The notes under the pieces were generated by a model. The model was not told the origin of the DNA. It did not search any database and saw only the letters and a list, made by a program, of their open reading frames with translations. From positions 1,240,001 through 1,304,000 of the forward strand of contig OW818667.1 of NCBI GenBank assembly GCA_942493125.1: a stretch of DNA of 64,000 bases, given 5' to 3'. Origin of the DNA: Fusibacter_C sp942493125 (lineage in GTDB: Bacteria > Bacillota > Clostridia > Peptostreptococcales > Acidaminobacteraceae). Below, piece after piece: positions 17,908-27,080 of this stretch. Each line of letters begins with the position of its first letter. Position 1 is the first letter of the stretch. The position numbers were made by a program, and so were the translations under genes.

Positions 17908-18576
17908 TTAGCACCTAACGTTTTTACGTTTGAATCCCAATCTGCCTTTATTTGTCTCTTTCTGGATGCTCTCATATGCTGAGGCATCCAATTTTTGTGC
18001 TGTCAGCAGTGCCGCTTCGTGTAACGGGATATAAGAAACACCTACCGCTACCAGGAAACCTATCATGGCGCGTTTGGTCAATCTCGGTGATGTCGCATAT
18101 TCGGCTTTAACAACATCCAACATACCCTGCAATTTTTCTTTATCAAAATAATCGTCTTTTCTGTTTCCCAATAGCCACTCATAACAGCTCCAACCAGTTG
18201 CCATGACTAAGTCATCTCCGTCTGAGATAAAACGGTCTGCTACCTCTTGCGCATAATCCGATTCAGCTAATGTCACAGAGATGATAAAGAATGAGATATT
18301 TGGAAAGTACGCTTTTTTCATCCAGCGCTCATAATCAGCGGGTTTCATCTGTTTGACATCTGCGATCATGCCTGCTAAATACATGGCGTCATAATTTCCC
18401 GTATCATAGAGCGCTTCGGCCATGGCTTGGTCATTTTTATGCATTTTGGCTAAAGGTTTCATTGCACCCGTTGCAACACCGAACAAAGGTTCAACAGCAC
18501 CTTGACTCATATAGATCTTTTTCGTTCTTTCAGTGCCCATTGCGGCTAATGCATCCATTATTTCTTGTAGTGTCAT
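17908..18576 (-). CDS. DNA alkylation repair (AlkD-like HEAT repeat) protein
   Basis: A 222-residue all-helical protein matching the DNA alkylation repair family: GVATGAMKPLAKM near residue 37, ALYDTGNYDAMYLAGMIAD, and ATGWSCYEWLLGNR around 135-148, in HEAT-like helical pairs. AlkD members remove bulky or cationic alkylated bases without base flipping; many relatives are uncharacterised. The start at 18576 is chosen because GGAGG lies 5 bases upstream; a TTG at 18588 would overlap that site. Monocistronic, convergent with the sugar dehydrogenase gene. Confidence 0.82.
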   Translation of the reverse strand: MTLQEIMDALAAMGTERTKKIYMSQGAVEPLFGVATGAMKPLAKMHKNDQAMAEALYDTGNYDAMYLAGMIADVKQMKPADYERWMKKAYFPNISFFIISVTLAESDYAQEVADRFISDGDDLVMATGWSCYEWLLGNRKDDYFDKEKLQGMLDVVKAEYATSPRLTKRAMIGFLVAVGVSYIPLHEAALLTAQKLDASAYESIQKETNKGRLGFKRKNVRC

Positions 18577-18623
18577 ATCGACCTCCAAACATTACGTTAT
18601 TATATGCTTTTAATATGTTTATT

Positions 18624-20057
18624 CTATTTTACTTCTAATTGTCCCATCATTCCAGCTTCTTCGTGTTCAAGTATATGACAATGATACATGTAAAGTCCTT
18701 CATAATCGAACTTCACGATAATTCTGACAGTCTCATTAGCCCTTACAAACACTGTGTCTTTCCATCCCAGTTCATTAACATAAGGGGGCTCCCCGTCTCT
18801 ACTGAGAACTTGAAACTGGGTGCCATGAATATGAAACGGATGTCCAGGACTGCCCATCATCATGCCACTAGTTGTAGAGATTTCCCAAACTTCGATAGTA
18901 CCAAGTGCAACATTATCATCCACTCGGTTCATATCAAATTTTCTGCCATTTAAACTCACCATGTGGCCCATGCCATCAAGAACGATAGTTTTTACGCCTG
19001 TGGCTAAATTTTCATCCATTCTTTCAATAACTGCCAATGAATCTGGTATTTCAGTTAGATCCTCTGAATCATCACCTATAAGGAATGCCATGACAAGTTC
19101 ATTGTCGTTTAATAATTTGACCACATCACCTTTGTTATATATGGAAAAATCAATGACAATCTCAGCACGCTCTCCAGGCGTGATAAACAAATTCTCAGCC
19201 AATACTGGCGCTTCAAGTAATCCGCCGTCAGAAGCGATCTGATGAAAGGCATTATTATCATCAAGTCTTAAATCAAAATTTCTTGCATTGGCACCGTTTA
19301 AAACCCTAAATCTCATTTTTACTTGTTGAACGACTAAATCTGGCGTGATTGCACCATTGACGAGTATATAATTGCCAACAGCACCATCCATCATATTATC
19401 AAGATAGACAAAAGAACCATCTGTATTAAAATTTCTATCTTGAATAATCAAAGGAATATCATTGATGCCATAGTCATCAGGAAGGTTTAATTCTTTTGAG
19501 TTTTCGTCTTCAACGATGATCATGCCTGCCAAACCATAGTACACCTGAATTGCTGTTGTACCCATCACATGAGGATGAAACCAAAGCGTCGAAGCGGGTT
19601 GGTTTACCTTGAAACTTGGTTCCCAAATAGATTTGGGTTGAATCAATTGATGCGGACCGCCATCAACAGCACCAGGAACAACGAGCCCGTGCCAATGGAC
19701 CGATGTAGCCACATCAAGTTCATTTTTAACGTGCATGCGCACTTCTTCACCATTACTGACTTTGATGACTGGTCCAAGGTAATTGCCGTTATACCCCAAA
19801 GTCGGTGTCTGTTTGCCTTCTATAATATTTGAAAGGCCATTCTGAGCGCTTAAATAATAATCTGCTACCAGTTCCTCTGGATTGGAGTCAACCAGTAGTT
19901 CCGGTATTGGCAACAAGCCGGTATTGCTTTCCTCCGATTGTTTTTGCGGAGGTGATTGTATTGGCATTTCAAATGATTGGTTATTCATATACATGTAAAT
20001 GCCACTCAAAACAATCAGTGCGACTGCAATGAAAATCAATCCCCATTTCATTTTCAT
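18624..20057 (-). CDS. Multicopper oxidase, membrane-anchored
   Basis: Starts with a short positive stretch and one hydrophobic segment (about 5-25), a signal or anchor, so it acts outside the membrane. Three cupredoxin domains follow. All copper-ligand motifs are present: HWHGLVVPG, WFHPHVMG, HPFHIHGTQ and the type 1/3 motif YHCHILEHEEAGMM at the C terminus. It probably oxidises Cu(I) or other metals or phenols with oxygen as acceptor. Its genes sit with CopB and CopZ, which favours copper detoxification. The start at 20057 uses GGGAGG with 8-base spacing; a GTG at 20066 overlaps the site. Length 477 aa. Confidence 0.92.
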   Translation of the reverse strand: MKMKWGLIFIAVALIVLSGIYMYMNNQSFEMPIQSPPQKQSEESNTGLLPIPELLVDSNPEELVADYYLSAQNGLSNIIEGKQTPTLGYNGNYLGPVIKVSNGEEVRMHVKNELDVATSVHWHGLVVPGAVDGGPHQLIQPKSIWEPSFKVNQPASTLWFHPHVMGTTAIQVYYGLAGMIIVEDENSKELNLPDDYGINDIPLIIQDRNFNTDGSFVYLDNMMDGAVGNYILVNGAITPDLVVQQVKMRFRVLNGANARNFDLRLDDNNAFHQIASDGGLLEAPVLAENLFITPGERAEIVIDFSIYNKGDVVKLLNDNELVMAFLIGDDSEDLTEIPDSLAVIERMDENLATGVKTIVLDGMGHMVSLNGRKFDMNRVDDNVALGTIEVWEISTTSGMMMGSPGHPFHIHGTQFQVLSRDGEPPYVNELGWKDTVFVRANETVRIIVKFDYEGLYMYHCHILEHEEAGMMGQLEVK

Positions 20058-20126
20058 AACCTTCACCTCCCAGAAAAATCGAAATCAAATTAATAATGAT
20101 AATTAACAACTTTCTAAATAGTCGGT

Positions 20127-22145
20127 CTAATCAATTTTTAAAAACTTAGCATTAATTGCCACTATGACTGTGCTTAACGACATAAAAACGGCGCCTAATG
20201 CTGGACTAATCAGAATACCTTGATTATAGAGCACACCCGCTGCAAGCGGAAGTGCTATTAAGTTATATCCAGTTGCCCATATGAGATTTTGTATCATTTT
20301 TTTATAAGTCGCTTTTGAGAGTTTGATAATATTGACGACATCTAATGGATTGCTCTTAACTAGAATAATATCTGCGGTCTCAATGGCAACATCTGTACCT
20401 GCACCAATGGCAATACCAAGATCTGCTTTCGCTAAGGATGGTGCATCATTGATACCGTCGCCAGTCATGGCCACTTTTTTACCTTGTTTAATAAGGTCAT
20501 CGATTTTATCTGATTTTTCATGAGGCAACACTTCTGCAATCACTGTATCAATACTTAAAATCTTGCCTACATAGGACGCGACTTTTTGGTTGTCACCCGT
20601 CAACATGATGGATTCGATATGCATCTCTCTTAATGTGTTGATCGCTTCCTTAGCAGTATCTCTTATAATATCAGAAAGGGCGATATAGCCGATTAATTTG
20701 TCATCTTCAAGTACAAAAACCACGGTCTTTCCTTGCTCTGCCAATTCTTCGTAATGTTCATAATTATAATCGTGATCTTGAAGCTTCATATAGCCCGGAC
20801 TAACGACCATGACCTTTTTATCATTGACTGTTGCCTGCAAACCTTTTCCAGGCAAATTGAGGTAGTCACTTACTTCAAAAAGCTTTAGATTTCTTTGTTT
20901 TCCCTCATTTACAATCCCCTTGGCAATTGGATGTTCCGAGTTGGACTCCACTGAATAGGCAATAGAAAGTAGTTCGTCCTCCGTTTTATCAATTGCCCTA
21001 ATATCTGTAATTCCAAATGCACCTTCCGTCAATGTGCCTGTTTTATCGAAAACAACAGAGTTCACTTTTCTAGCATTCTCAAAAGCATTCCTGTTTCTAA
21101 TCAACAAGCCATTCTTAGCACCTATGCTTGTGGAAACGGCTGTAACTAGAGGTGTAGCTAAACCAAGCGCATGAGGACAAGAAATAATGATGACGGTGAC
21201 TGCTCTTTCAATAGCAAAAGCCACGCCTTTACCCAACACCATCCATGATGAAAACGTTATCGTTCCAGCTGCTATTGCAATATAAAACAACCATTTAGCG
21301 GCAAGATCTGCCAGTCTTTGTGTCTGCGATTTTGATTCCTGGGCTTCTCTAACTAAGCGAACAACTTGTGATAAGAAAGTAGCATCGCCAACTTTACTTA
21401 CTTTAAATTTGAGAACGCCTTCTCCATTTATTGAACCACCGATGACTTCGTCACCGCTTGCTTTGACGACTGGAACGGACTCCCCAGTAATCATCGATTC
21501 ATTCACTTCAGAATTTCCATCAAATACATCACCATCAATCGGTATTTTTTCTCCCGGTTTGACCAAAATTGCATCTCCAGTTTTCAAGCTACTTACAGGC
21601 ACATCTTTTTGGTTTCCATTTTCATCTATGAGATGCGCTTCTTCTGGCATTAATTTAAGTAATTCGTCCAATGCCCTAGAAGCACCTAAAACCGATTTCA
21701 TTTCGATCCAATGCCCCAATAACATGATGACAATCAGTGTTGCGAGTTCCCAGAAAAAGTCACTCCCAATCTTCGTGAAAACTGCAACTGCACTATAGCT
21801 GTAAGCGACGGAAATTGCAAAGGCTATAAGCGTCATCATTCCGGGATTTTTACTTTTCAACTCATCAACAGCGCCTTTTAAAAATGGTTTCCCACCATAG
21901 ATAAATAGAATCGTAGACAAGATAAACAATAAATACGAGTCCCCCGTAAAACGCCAGTCTACACCTAGAAACATTTGAATCATCGGTGAAAGCAATAGAA
22001 TTGGTACCATAATGAATAAGGATACAAAGAATCTTCTTTTAAAATCCTCAACCATCATTGCATGATGGTCGTGATGACTATGATCCTCTTTATTTTCTTG
22101 AAGGTTTTTATCGTGTTCATGATTACTGTGATTATGCTCTTCCAA
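20127..22145 (-). CDS. copB: Copper-exporting P-type ATPase, CopB type
   Basis: P1B ATPase with a His-rich N terminus (about residues 5-31, many His in HNHSNHEHD and HSHHDHHAM) instead of a CxxC heavy-metal domain. The membrane motif is SCPHALGLATPL: the Cys-Pro-His signature marks the CopB (P1B-3) subgroup. DKTGTLTEG (phosphorylation), the HP pair in NSEHPIAKG and TGDGINDAPSLAKADLG complete the machinery. It should pump copper out of the cytoplasm. Start: TTG at 22145 has AAGGAG 8 bases upstream; the GTG at 22154 overlaps the site. Likely transcribed with CopZ upstream and the oxidase downstream. Confidence 0.94.
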   Translation of the reverse strand: MEEHNHSNHEHDKNLQENKEDHSHHDHHAMMVEDFKRRFFVSLFIMVPILLLSPMIQMFLGVDWRFTGDSYLLFILSTILFIYGGKPFLKGAVDELKSKNPGMMTLIAFAISVAYSYSAVAVFTKIGSDFFWELATLIVIMLLGHWIEMKSVLGASRALDELLKLMPEEAHLIDENGNQKDVPVSSLKTGDAILVKPGEKIPIDGDVFDGNSEVNESMITGESVPVVKASGDEVIGGSINGEGVLKFKVSKVGDATFLSQVVRLVREAQESKSQTQRLADLAAKWLFYIAIAAGTITFSSWMVLGKGVAFAIERAVTVIIISCPHALGLATPLVTAVSTSIGAKNGLLIRNRNAFENARKVNSVVFDKTGTLTEGAFGITDIRAIDKTEDELLSIAYSVESNSEHPIAKGIVNEGKQRNLKLFEVSDYLNLPGKGLQATVNDKKVMVVSPGYMKLQDHDYNYEHYEELAEQGKTVVFVLEDDKLIGYIALSDIIRDTAKEAINTLREMHIESIMLTGDNQKVASYVGKILSIDTVIAEVLPHEKSDKIDDLIKQGKKVAMTGDGINDAPSLAKADLGIAIGAGTDVAIETADIILVKSNPLDVVNIIKLSKATYKKMIQNLIWATGYNLIALPLAAGVLYNQGILISPALGAVFMSLSTVIVAINAKFLKID

Positions 22146-22305
22146 TTTAATCACTCCTTTTCAATAAATGAGTTGAATGTCAGTCTTGTAAAGGATGTAC
22201 CCTTTGAATACAATGTAAAACAAAAGAGAATTGAAAATCAATACAGACCCTCCTTCGAAATAAAATTGAAAGAGGGTCTGTATATTGTAATTGCAATTTC
22301 GTAAG

Positions 22306-22515
22306 TTACTGAATCGCTTCCACTATATATCCAATATCATCAATTGCGTCTTTTATAAGTTGATCCTCGATCTTGTCATCGGCTTCAATCGATGCTCTTT
22401 TTTCATCGAGACTTACTACAACTGAATGAACACCATCAATTTCAAATAATGCATTTTCTACTCTTTTTACACAATGACCACAAGTCATCCCAGATATTAA
22501 AATCTCTTTTTTCAT
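22306..22515 (-). CDS. copZ: Copper chaperone (HMA domain)
   Basis: A 69-residue heavy-metal-associated domain with the Cu-binding loop SGMTCGHCVKRVE (about 6-18). It covers one ferredoxin-like fold, as in CopZ. It should bind Cu(I) and hand it to the ATPase or a CsoR-type sensor. The start at 22515 fits the GAGGTG site; an ATG at 22533 is upstream of that site and unlikely. A 160-base gap separates it from copB. A CsoR-type operator lies just upstream. Confidence 0.93.
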   Translation of the reverse strand: MKKEILISGMTCGHCVKRVENALFEIDGVHSVVVSLDEKRASIEADDKIEDQLIKDAIDDIGYIVEAIQ

Positions 22516-22542
22516 ATTTTTCACCTCGATCATATTTTCATC

Positions 22543-22561
22543 AATACCCCCTAGGGGTATT
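22543..22561. promoter_or_regulatory. CsoR-type copper operator
   Basis: AATACCCC-CTA-GGGGTATT is a perfect inverted repeat of 8-base arms, centred 37 bases upstream of the copZ start. It closely resembles the ATACCCC...GGGGTAT sites bound by the Cu(I) sensor CsoR before copZA in Bacillus. A CsoR gene is not in this window, so the regulator must be elsewhere. Confidence 0.8.
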
Positions 22562-22633
22562 TTATATATTCATTATTGCATGCTTATGTGTGGATTTTAT
22601 GAAGATTGAAATATTATTTTGTCTACAAAAAAA

Positions 22634-22656
22634 AAGCGATCTTATCAAGACCGCTT
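22634..22656 (-). terminator. Intrinsic terminator after the ferredoxin-type aldo/keto reductase
   Basis: On the minus strand AAGCGGTCTT and AAGATCGCTT pair (one mismatch) and a run of ten T follows. It lies 10 bases after the stop codon at 22666. Confidence 0.85.
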
Positions 22657-22665
22657 CACTTCTAA

Positions 22666-23829
22666 TTATAACCTCATGAATTTTTTAATGACAAATCGTG
22701 CTGGCTTGTAATAAAACCCTTCCATAGCTTTTGAAACTTTTGCGAGTTCGAGACGTATAGGTATATTTTGTGGACAATGCGATTCGCACTTTCCGCAATT
22801 GATGCAAAGCGACGCATTGTGAGCTTTAGATTTTAGGCTCGTCTGCATGATGTACTTCGTGATCGCACCGATTTTACCTTCAATCTCTATATTGTTATAA
22901 CAGGAAAAGCATGTTGGAATGTCGACGCCTACTGGACATGGTATGCAGTAATTGCACCCTGTACATGGAATCTTTATCGTTTCCATTAGAATTTTACTCA
23001 CTTTGTCAAACAACGCATAATCAGGTTCTGTAAATGAGTCAGCTTCCGCATCAGATGCGACGCGAATATTTTCTTCAACCATCTCCTGTGAATTCATACC
23101 AGAAAGTACAACCATCACTTCTGGATGGTTCCAAATCCAGCGAAATGCCCACTCAGCTGGAGTCCGTTTGACATAGGCGTTGTCCCAAACCTGATAAACT
23201 TCCTTTGGTAAATTGGTGACGAGCTTGCCACCTCGAAGCGGTTCCATGACCATGACTGGAATGCCTTTTGAAGCGGCATACTGCAGTCCACTTTTACCTG
23301 CTTGATTGTTTTCATCGAGGTAATTGTATTGAATCATGCAAAAGTCCCAATCAAAGATATCGACTAATTTGACAAATTCATCACGTCCACCGTGATAAGA
23401 GAACCCTAAATTTCTGATTTGGCCACTTTTTTTCTTATCTTCAATCCACTCTAATATGCCGAGTTCAATTAACCTCGTCCAAATGTTCACATCTGTGATC
23501 ATATGGATAAAATAATAGTCGATATAGTTCGTTTGAAGTCTCGACAATTCTTCATTGAAAATCTTATCAAGATCCTCACGTTTTTTTACGAGGTAAGGCG
23601 GTAATTTTGTAGCAATCTTAACGCGCTCTCTATAACCCTTTGATAAGACGCGTCCAAGGACAGCTTCACTGTTAGGGTAAATATAGGCCGTATCAAAATA
23701 GTTCACACCATTCTCGATTGCATAGATAATCTGCTTTTCAACTTCCTTTTCATCCTTTGGAAAACGCATGCAACCAAAACCAAGGATGGATAGTTGATCG
23801 CCGTTTTTAGGATTCTCTCTATATTTCAT
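22666..23829 (-). CDS. Aldo/keto reductase with C-terminal 4Fe-4S domain
   Basis: The N-terminal 270 residues form an aldo/keto reductase barrel: GFGCMRFP, the Asp-Tyr pair in YFDTAYIYPNSE, Lys in KIATKLP and His in YYFIHMI. The C-terminal 100 residues hold Cys clusters CTGCNYCIPCPVGVDI and CINCGKCESHCPQNI, typical of ferredoxin-type AKRs common in anaerobic Firmicutes. It probably reduces a carbonyl using ferredoxin-linked or NAD(P)H electrons. The substrate is unknown. It has its own terminator and no operon partner. Confidence 0.88.
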   Translation of the reverse strand: MKYRENPKNGDQLSILGFGCMRFPKDEKEVEKQIIYAIENGVNYFDTAYIYPNSEAVLGRVLSKGYRERVKIATKLPPYLVKKREDLDKIFNEELSRLQTNYIDYYFIHMITDVNIWTRLIELGILEWIEDKKKSGQIRNLGFSYHGGRDEFVKLVDIFDWDFCMIQYNYLDENNQAGKSGLQYAASKGIPVMVMEPLRGGKLVTNLPKEVYQVWDNAYVKRTPAEWAFRWIWNHPEVMVVLSGMNSQEMVEENIRVASDAEADSFTEPDYALFDKVSKILMETIKIPCTGCNYCIPCPVGVDIPTCFSCYNNIEIEGKIGAITKYIMQTSLKSKAHNASLCINCGKCESHCPQNIPIRLELAKVSKAMEGFYYKPARFVIKKFMRL

Positions 23830-23871
23830 CTGTTTACCATACCCTTAATCTATAGGTGTTAAATTTTGCCC

Positions 23872-24888
23872 TTATTCGTAATGTACATCTCCCATAATCG
23901 TCGTTTCCATGAACGTTTTGATGTCACTTTGTTTTTCAAAATTACCTAGTGCCCACATCAACTTCATGACGATAGCCTCTGTATTCATATCTCCAGCACT
24001 TATAATCTCTGATGATAAGTTCTGTCCGACAGCATAGACGCCGAGCTCTGTGCCATCTTCAACACACTGTGTTGTAATCACGACAGATAAGCCGGCATCG
24101 ATGAGCTCGTCGAGCTTCTTGCTGATGTTTGTCGACTCATTTGGCACACCGCCCACACCAAAACTCTCTACGACGATACCTTTATAGTTTGCTTTGATAA
24201 AGTCAAACAATTCAAGCTTGATGCCTGGGTGCAGTTTAACGACTGCGACATCCTCACAAAACCTCGTATTTAACTCGAGCTTTTTACTTTGATCGATGGA
24301 ATACGTTTTTGAATAGATCCCGTGATACATTAGGTTGTTGTACTTCGCCATACCAAGTTTCATCTCGGCAATAACAGGAAAATTAACGCTTGAAAAGGCA
24401 TCTCGACTTTTCGATTTGAATTTCATAGCTCTTGATCCATTTATGATGATGCCATCAAAAGATATGAAGACGCCTGGGAGTCCTTCACGTGCAAATAAAA
24501 AGGCATCCGATAGATTTTTTCTAACATCTGAAAACAATGCGCCAACTACAACTTGTGAACCTGTAAGCACAACTGGTTTTCCGAGATTTTTAAGCATATA
24601 GACGAGTGCTGCCGACGTATACGCCATTGTATCTGTACCATGTGTGATCACAAAGCCATCATACGCATCATAATTCTTATATACGGTTTCAGCAATTTTT
24701 CCAATTAACGTCAACGTCATATTTGTGCTGTCTTTTGACATAAGCGTCAAGGTATCGATCGTCGTTTTTTCGCGAATTTCTGGCATGAACATCAAGAGCT
24801 CATCTGCGTTGAAAGTCGGTGCCAATCCGTTCTCTGTTGCGGCGGATGCAATCGTGCCACCTGTGGTTATCATAAGGATTTTCTTCAT
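23872..24888 (-). CDS. ansA: Type I L-asparaginase
   Basis: Hydrolyses L-asparagine to aspartate and ammonia. The N-terminal catalytic loop ITTGGTIAS (about 7-15) and the second catalytic segment FVITHGTDTMAYT (about 79-91) are intact. No signal peptide is present, so it is cytoplasmic like the type I enzymes. Length (338 aa) is normal. RBS GGGGG precedes the ATG. It stands alone between the aldo/keto reductase and the permease pair. Assignment of the asparaginase/glutaminase family is sure; preference for asparagine is inferred. Confidence 0.92.
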   Translation of the reverse strand: MKKILMITTGGTIASAATENGLAPTFNADELLMFMPEIREKTTIDTLTLMSKDSTNMTLTLIGKIAETVYKNYDAYDGFVITHGTDTMAYTSAALVYMLKNLGKPVVLTGSQVVVGALFSDVRKNLSDAFLFAREGLPGVFISFDGIIINGSRAMKFKSKSRDAFSSVNFPVIAEMKLGMAKYNNLMYHGIYSKTYSIDQSKKLELNTRFCEDVAVVKLHPGIKLELFDFIKANYKGIVVESFGVGGVPNESTNISKKLDELIDAGLSVVITTQCVEDGTELGVYAVGQNLSSEIISAGDMNTEAIVMKLMWALGNFEKQSDIKTFMETTIMGDVHYE

Positions 24889-25060
24889 TTTTCCCCCATT
24901 AATTCATGCATGACATACTAATCCCATATTAACAATAAAACATTATAAGTTAAATACGAATAATTAACCATTGTTCCCGATTATTTTAGAATGTAAAGTT
25001 TTTTGACTTTTGACTTTAACTTCATTATAACTTATAAAAAGATAGCTCTGTAGTCTTTTT

Positions 25061-25927
25061 TTATTCTTGCGCTTTGGGGTCAAATGCGACCCGAAGGCCT
25101 TCGCTGAGCAGCCTTAAACTGATTGTGGTGACAGCGACGATACCGATGGGATAAAACCAAGTCCAATAGTACTCTTTGAAGGCATTGGGACCGCTGATGT
25201 TTGGAATTAGATTGCCCCATGTGGGCTGAATCGCTTCATTGTTATTGCCAGAAAATCCAATACCTATGAAGCTGAGCATGAGCTCAACGATGAGTATTTG
25301 CGCCATAAATTGGATTGATGACACAATCACATGGCTTCTTAAATTGGGGAACAAATGTTTAAACAAGATTGCACCTCGACTCACACCAGACACTTCGGCC
25401 GCTAATAGATAATCTTCCGAACGGATGCGCATCGTTTCTGCTCTTACCACTTTGAAGAGCGTTGGGGTACTTAAAAAGCTATAGATGACAACACTTGTTA
25501 AAAGCACTTGCAACGTCGTGAAATTCAGTTGCCTAAGAAATATGCCCATCATCATAATCAGTGGCAGTAGTGGCAAGGCTTGAACGAACGTCATAAATTG
25601 CGACAGCGCAAAATTCACGCGTTTGTTGCCGTAGCCACAAAGGAGTCCAAATAGCGTGCCAAATACTGTATAAGGGATGACGGCAACACTGGCGAGCAAT
25701 AGCGAAATACGTCCACCTTCGCATATGTTGACGAATAGATCTTGTCCAATACGAGTTGTGCCGAACCAGTGCTGGGCTGATGGTGCTTGAAACTTCATGG
25801 TGCCATCAAGGTCATACCATTTGTATGGTGAAAAAATCGGCACAAAGATCACAGCCAGTAAAATGAAAAGAATCATAAACGTTCCAGAAAGAATCATGGG
25901 GTTTTTAGTCAATTTCTTAAACGTCAT
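25061..25927 (-). CDS. ABC transporter permease, OppC/DppC-like
   Basis: A 288-residue inner-membrane permease: one N-terminal helix (about 10-32), an extracytoplasmic loop with the typical AQHWFGTTRIGQDLF segment, then five helices and the EAA-type loop AAEVSGVSRGAILFKHLFPNL that contacts the ATPase. These subunits import peptides, nickel or sugars-oligomers with a solute-binding protein. It overlaps the upstream OppB-like gene by 4 bases (ATGA). No ATPase or binding protein gene is adjacent, so the pair must borrow partners from elsewhere or the system is incomplete here. Confidence 0.9.
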   Translation of the reverse strand: MTFKKLTKNPMILSGTFMILFILLAVIFVPIFSPYKWYDLDGTMKFQAPSAQHWFGTTRIGQDLFVNICEGGRISLLLASVAVIPYTVFGTLFGLLCGYGNKRVNFALSQFMTFVQALPLLPLIMMMGIFLRQLNFTTLQVLLTSVVIYSFLSTPTLFKVVRAETMRIRSEDYLLAAEVSGVSRGAILFKHLFPNLRSHVIVSSIQFMAQILIVELMLSFIGIGFSGNNNEAIQPTWGNLIPNISGPNAFKEYYWTWFYPIGIVAVTTISLRLLSEGLRVAFDPKAQE

Positions 25928-26901
25928 AATGCACCCCCTTTAAGTCTAGCGTCCGCTTTTGCATAAAGGCCATCTGCAATCATATTGCCAAGTATGACCA
26001 TAATCGCATAACATAACACGATGGCGACCATCATGTCCGTCTCACCATATCTGATGGATTCTATAAACAACATACCAATTCCCGGCCAACTGAAGATCTC
26101 TTCGACGAAAATATTGCTCATGATGAGGGTCGGTATGAGCATCGCCATCAAAGAAATAAGAGGTAACAATGCATTTCTGAGCGTGTGTTTGAAGAAAACA
26201 CTATAGGGTGCAAGCCCCTTCGCCTTTGCAGTTCGTATGTAATCTTGATGAATCACTTCAAGCATGGCATTTCGGATATATGGCACAAGCGTACCAATCC
26301 AAACGAGTGAAATCGACGCTACCGGTAGAACCATGTGATGTGCAATATCTGTTACTTGTGACCATAGTGTCGGGTATCCTCTAGCAATCAGACGCACATC
26401 CCCCATGCCACTTATCGGCAGGAAACCTGGCATTTTCCGAGCAACCCAGAGTATCGTGAGCAAACCGAAATAGAAACTCGGCACAGAAGTTAAAACCATC
26501 GTCAAAACCATAATGATATGATCACGCCATTTGCGTTCTTTCGTTGCGGCCAAAACACCCATTGGCAATGCAATCGATATTGCCACGACAAAGGCGACCG
26601 CGTTAAGTAAAAACGAATCCGCCATATACATAAACAAGAGATAATTTACAGGCTTTTTATCGGTATAGTAAGTCCCCAAATCACCAGATACTGCACTGGA
26701 AAGCCACTTGAAATATCGCTCATGAACGGGCGTGTTAAGGCCAAGCAATTCCTTTTCCAACTCCTTTTCAGCTTGAGTGATATCCAGCCAACGGACCTGC
26801 GCATTGTTTGGATGTTGATCGGCTAGAAAATAGGCGATAAATGTGGTGCTAAGTATGATGATGCCTGCAAATATAACTTTCATAATGATTTTCTTCATCA
26901 T
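25924..26901 (-). CDS. ABC transporter permease, OppB/DppB-like
   Basis: A 325-residue permease of the peptide/nickel class. It has an N-terminal helix, a periplasmic-side domain with LGLNTPVHERYFKWL, five more helices, and the conserved EAA loop region DYIRTAKAKGLAPYSVFFKHTLRNAL near residue 225-250. The start at 26901 is chosen because AAGGGGG lies 4 bases upstream; the ATG at 26916 precedes that site. With the OppC-like gene it forms a heterodimer channel. What it transports is not visible. Confidence 0.9.
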   Translation of the reverse strand: MMKKIIMKVIFAGIIILSTTFIAYFLADQHPNNAQVRWLDITQAEKELEKELLGLNTPVHERYFKWLSSAVSGDLGTYYTDKKPVNYLLFMYMADSFLLNAVAFVVAISIALPMGVLAATKERKWRDHIIMVLTMVLTSVPSFYFGLLTILWVARKMPGFLPISGMGDVRLIARGYPTLWSQVTDIAHHMVLPVASISLVWIGTLVPYIRNAMLEVIHQDYIRTAKAKGLAPYSVFFKHTLRNALLPLISLMAMLIPTLIMSNIFVEEIFSWPGIGMLFIESIRYGETDMMVAIVLCYAIMVILGNMIADGLYAKADARLKGGAL

Positions 26902-27080
26902 GTCCCCCTTTTGCATTATGTAATTCTCGTATGCTTTAAATTGTGTTATGAAATGACTTTCTTTTATCCTAACATATCAATTATATGTTTCTTCTATAAA
27001 ATATCTTAAAATTGTCTGAAAATCATTGCATTTCGCATCGAATCCTGCGTACAATAAAAGAAATTGTATTGGAGAGGGCT

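Noticed and set aside
20085..20110. Fur-like half site TAATGATAATTA before the multicopper oxidase gene
   Set aside because: Only one half matches the box; the A+T-rich background makes this weak.
27010..27024. CodY-like motif AATTGTCTGAAAATC before the histidine phosphatase gene
   Set aside because: 13 of 15 positions match the consensus, but one such match is expected by chance in 64 kb of A+T-rich DNA, and no other CodY target is evident.
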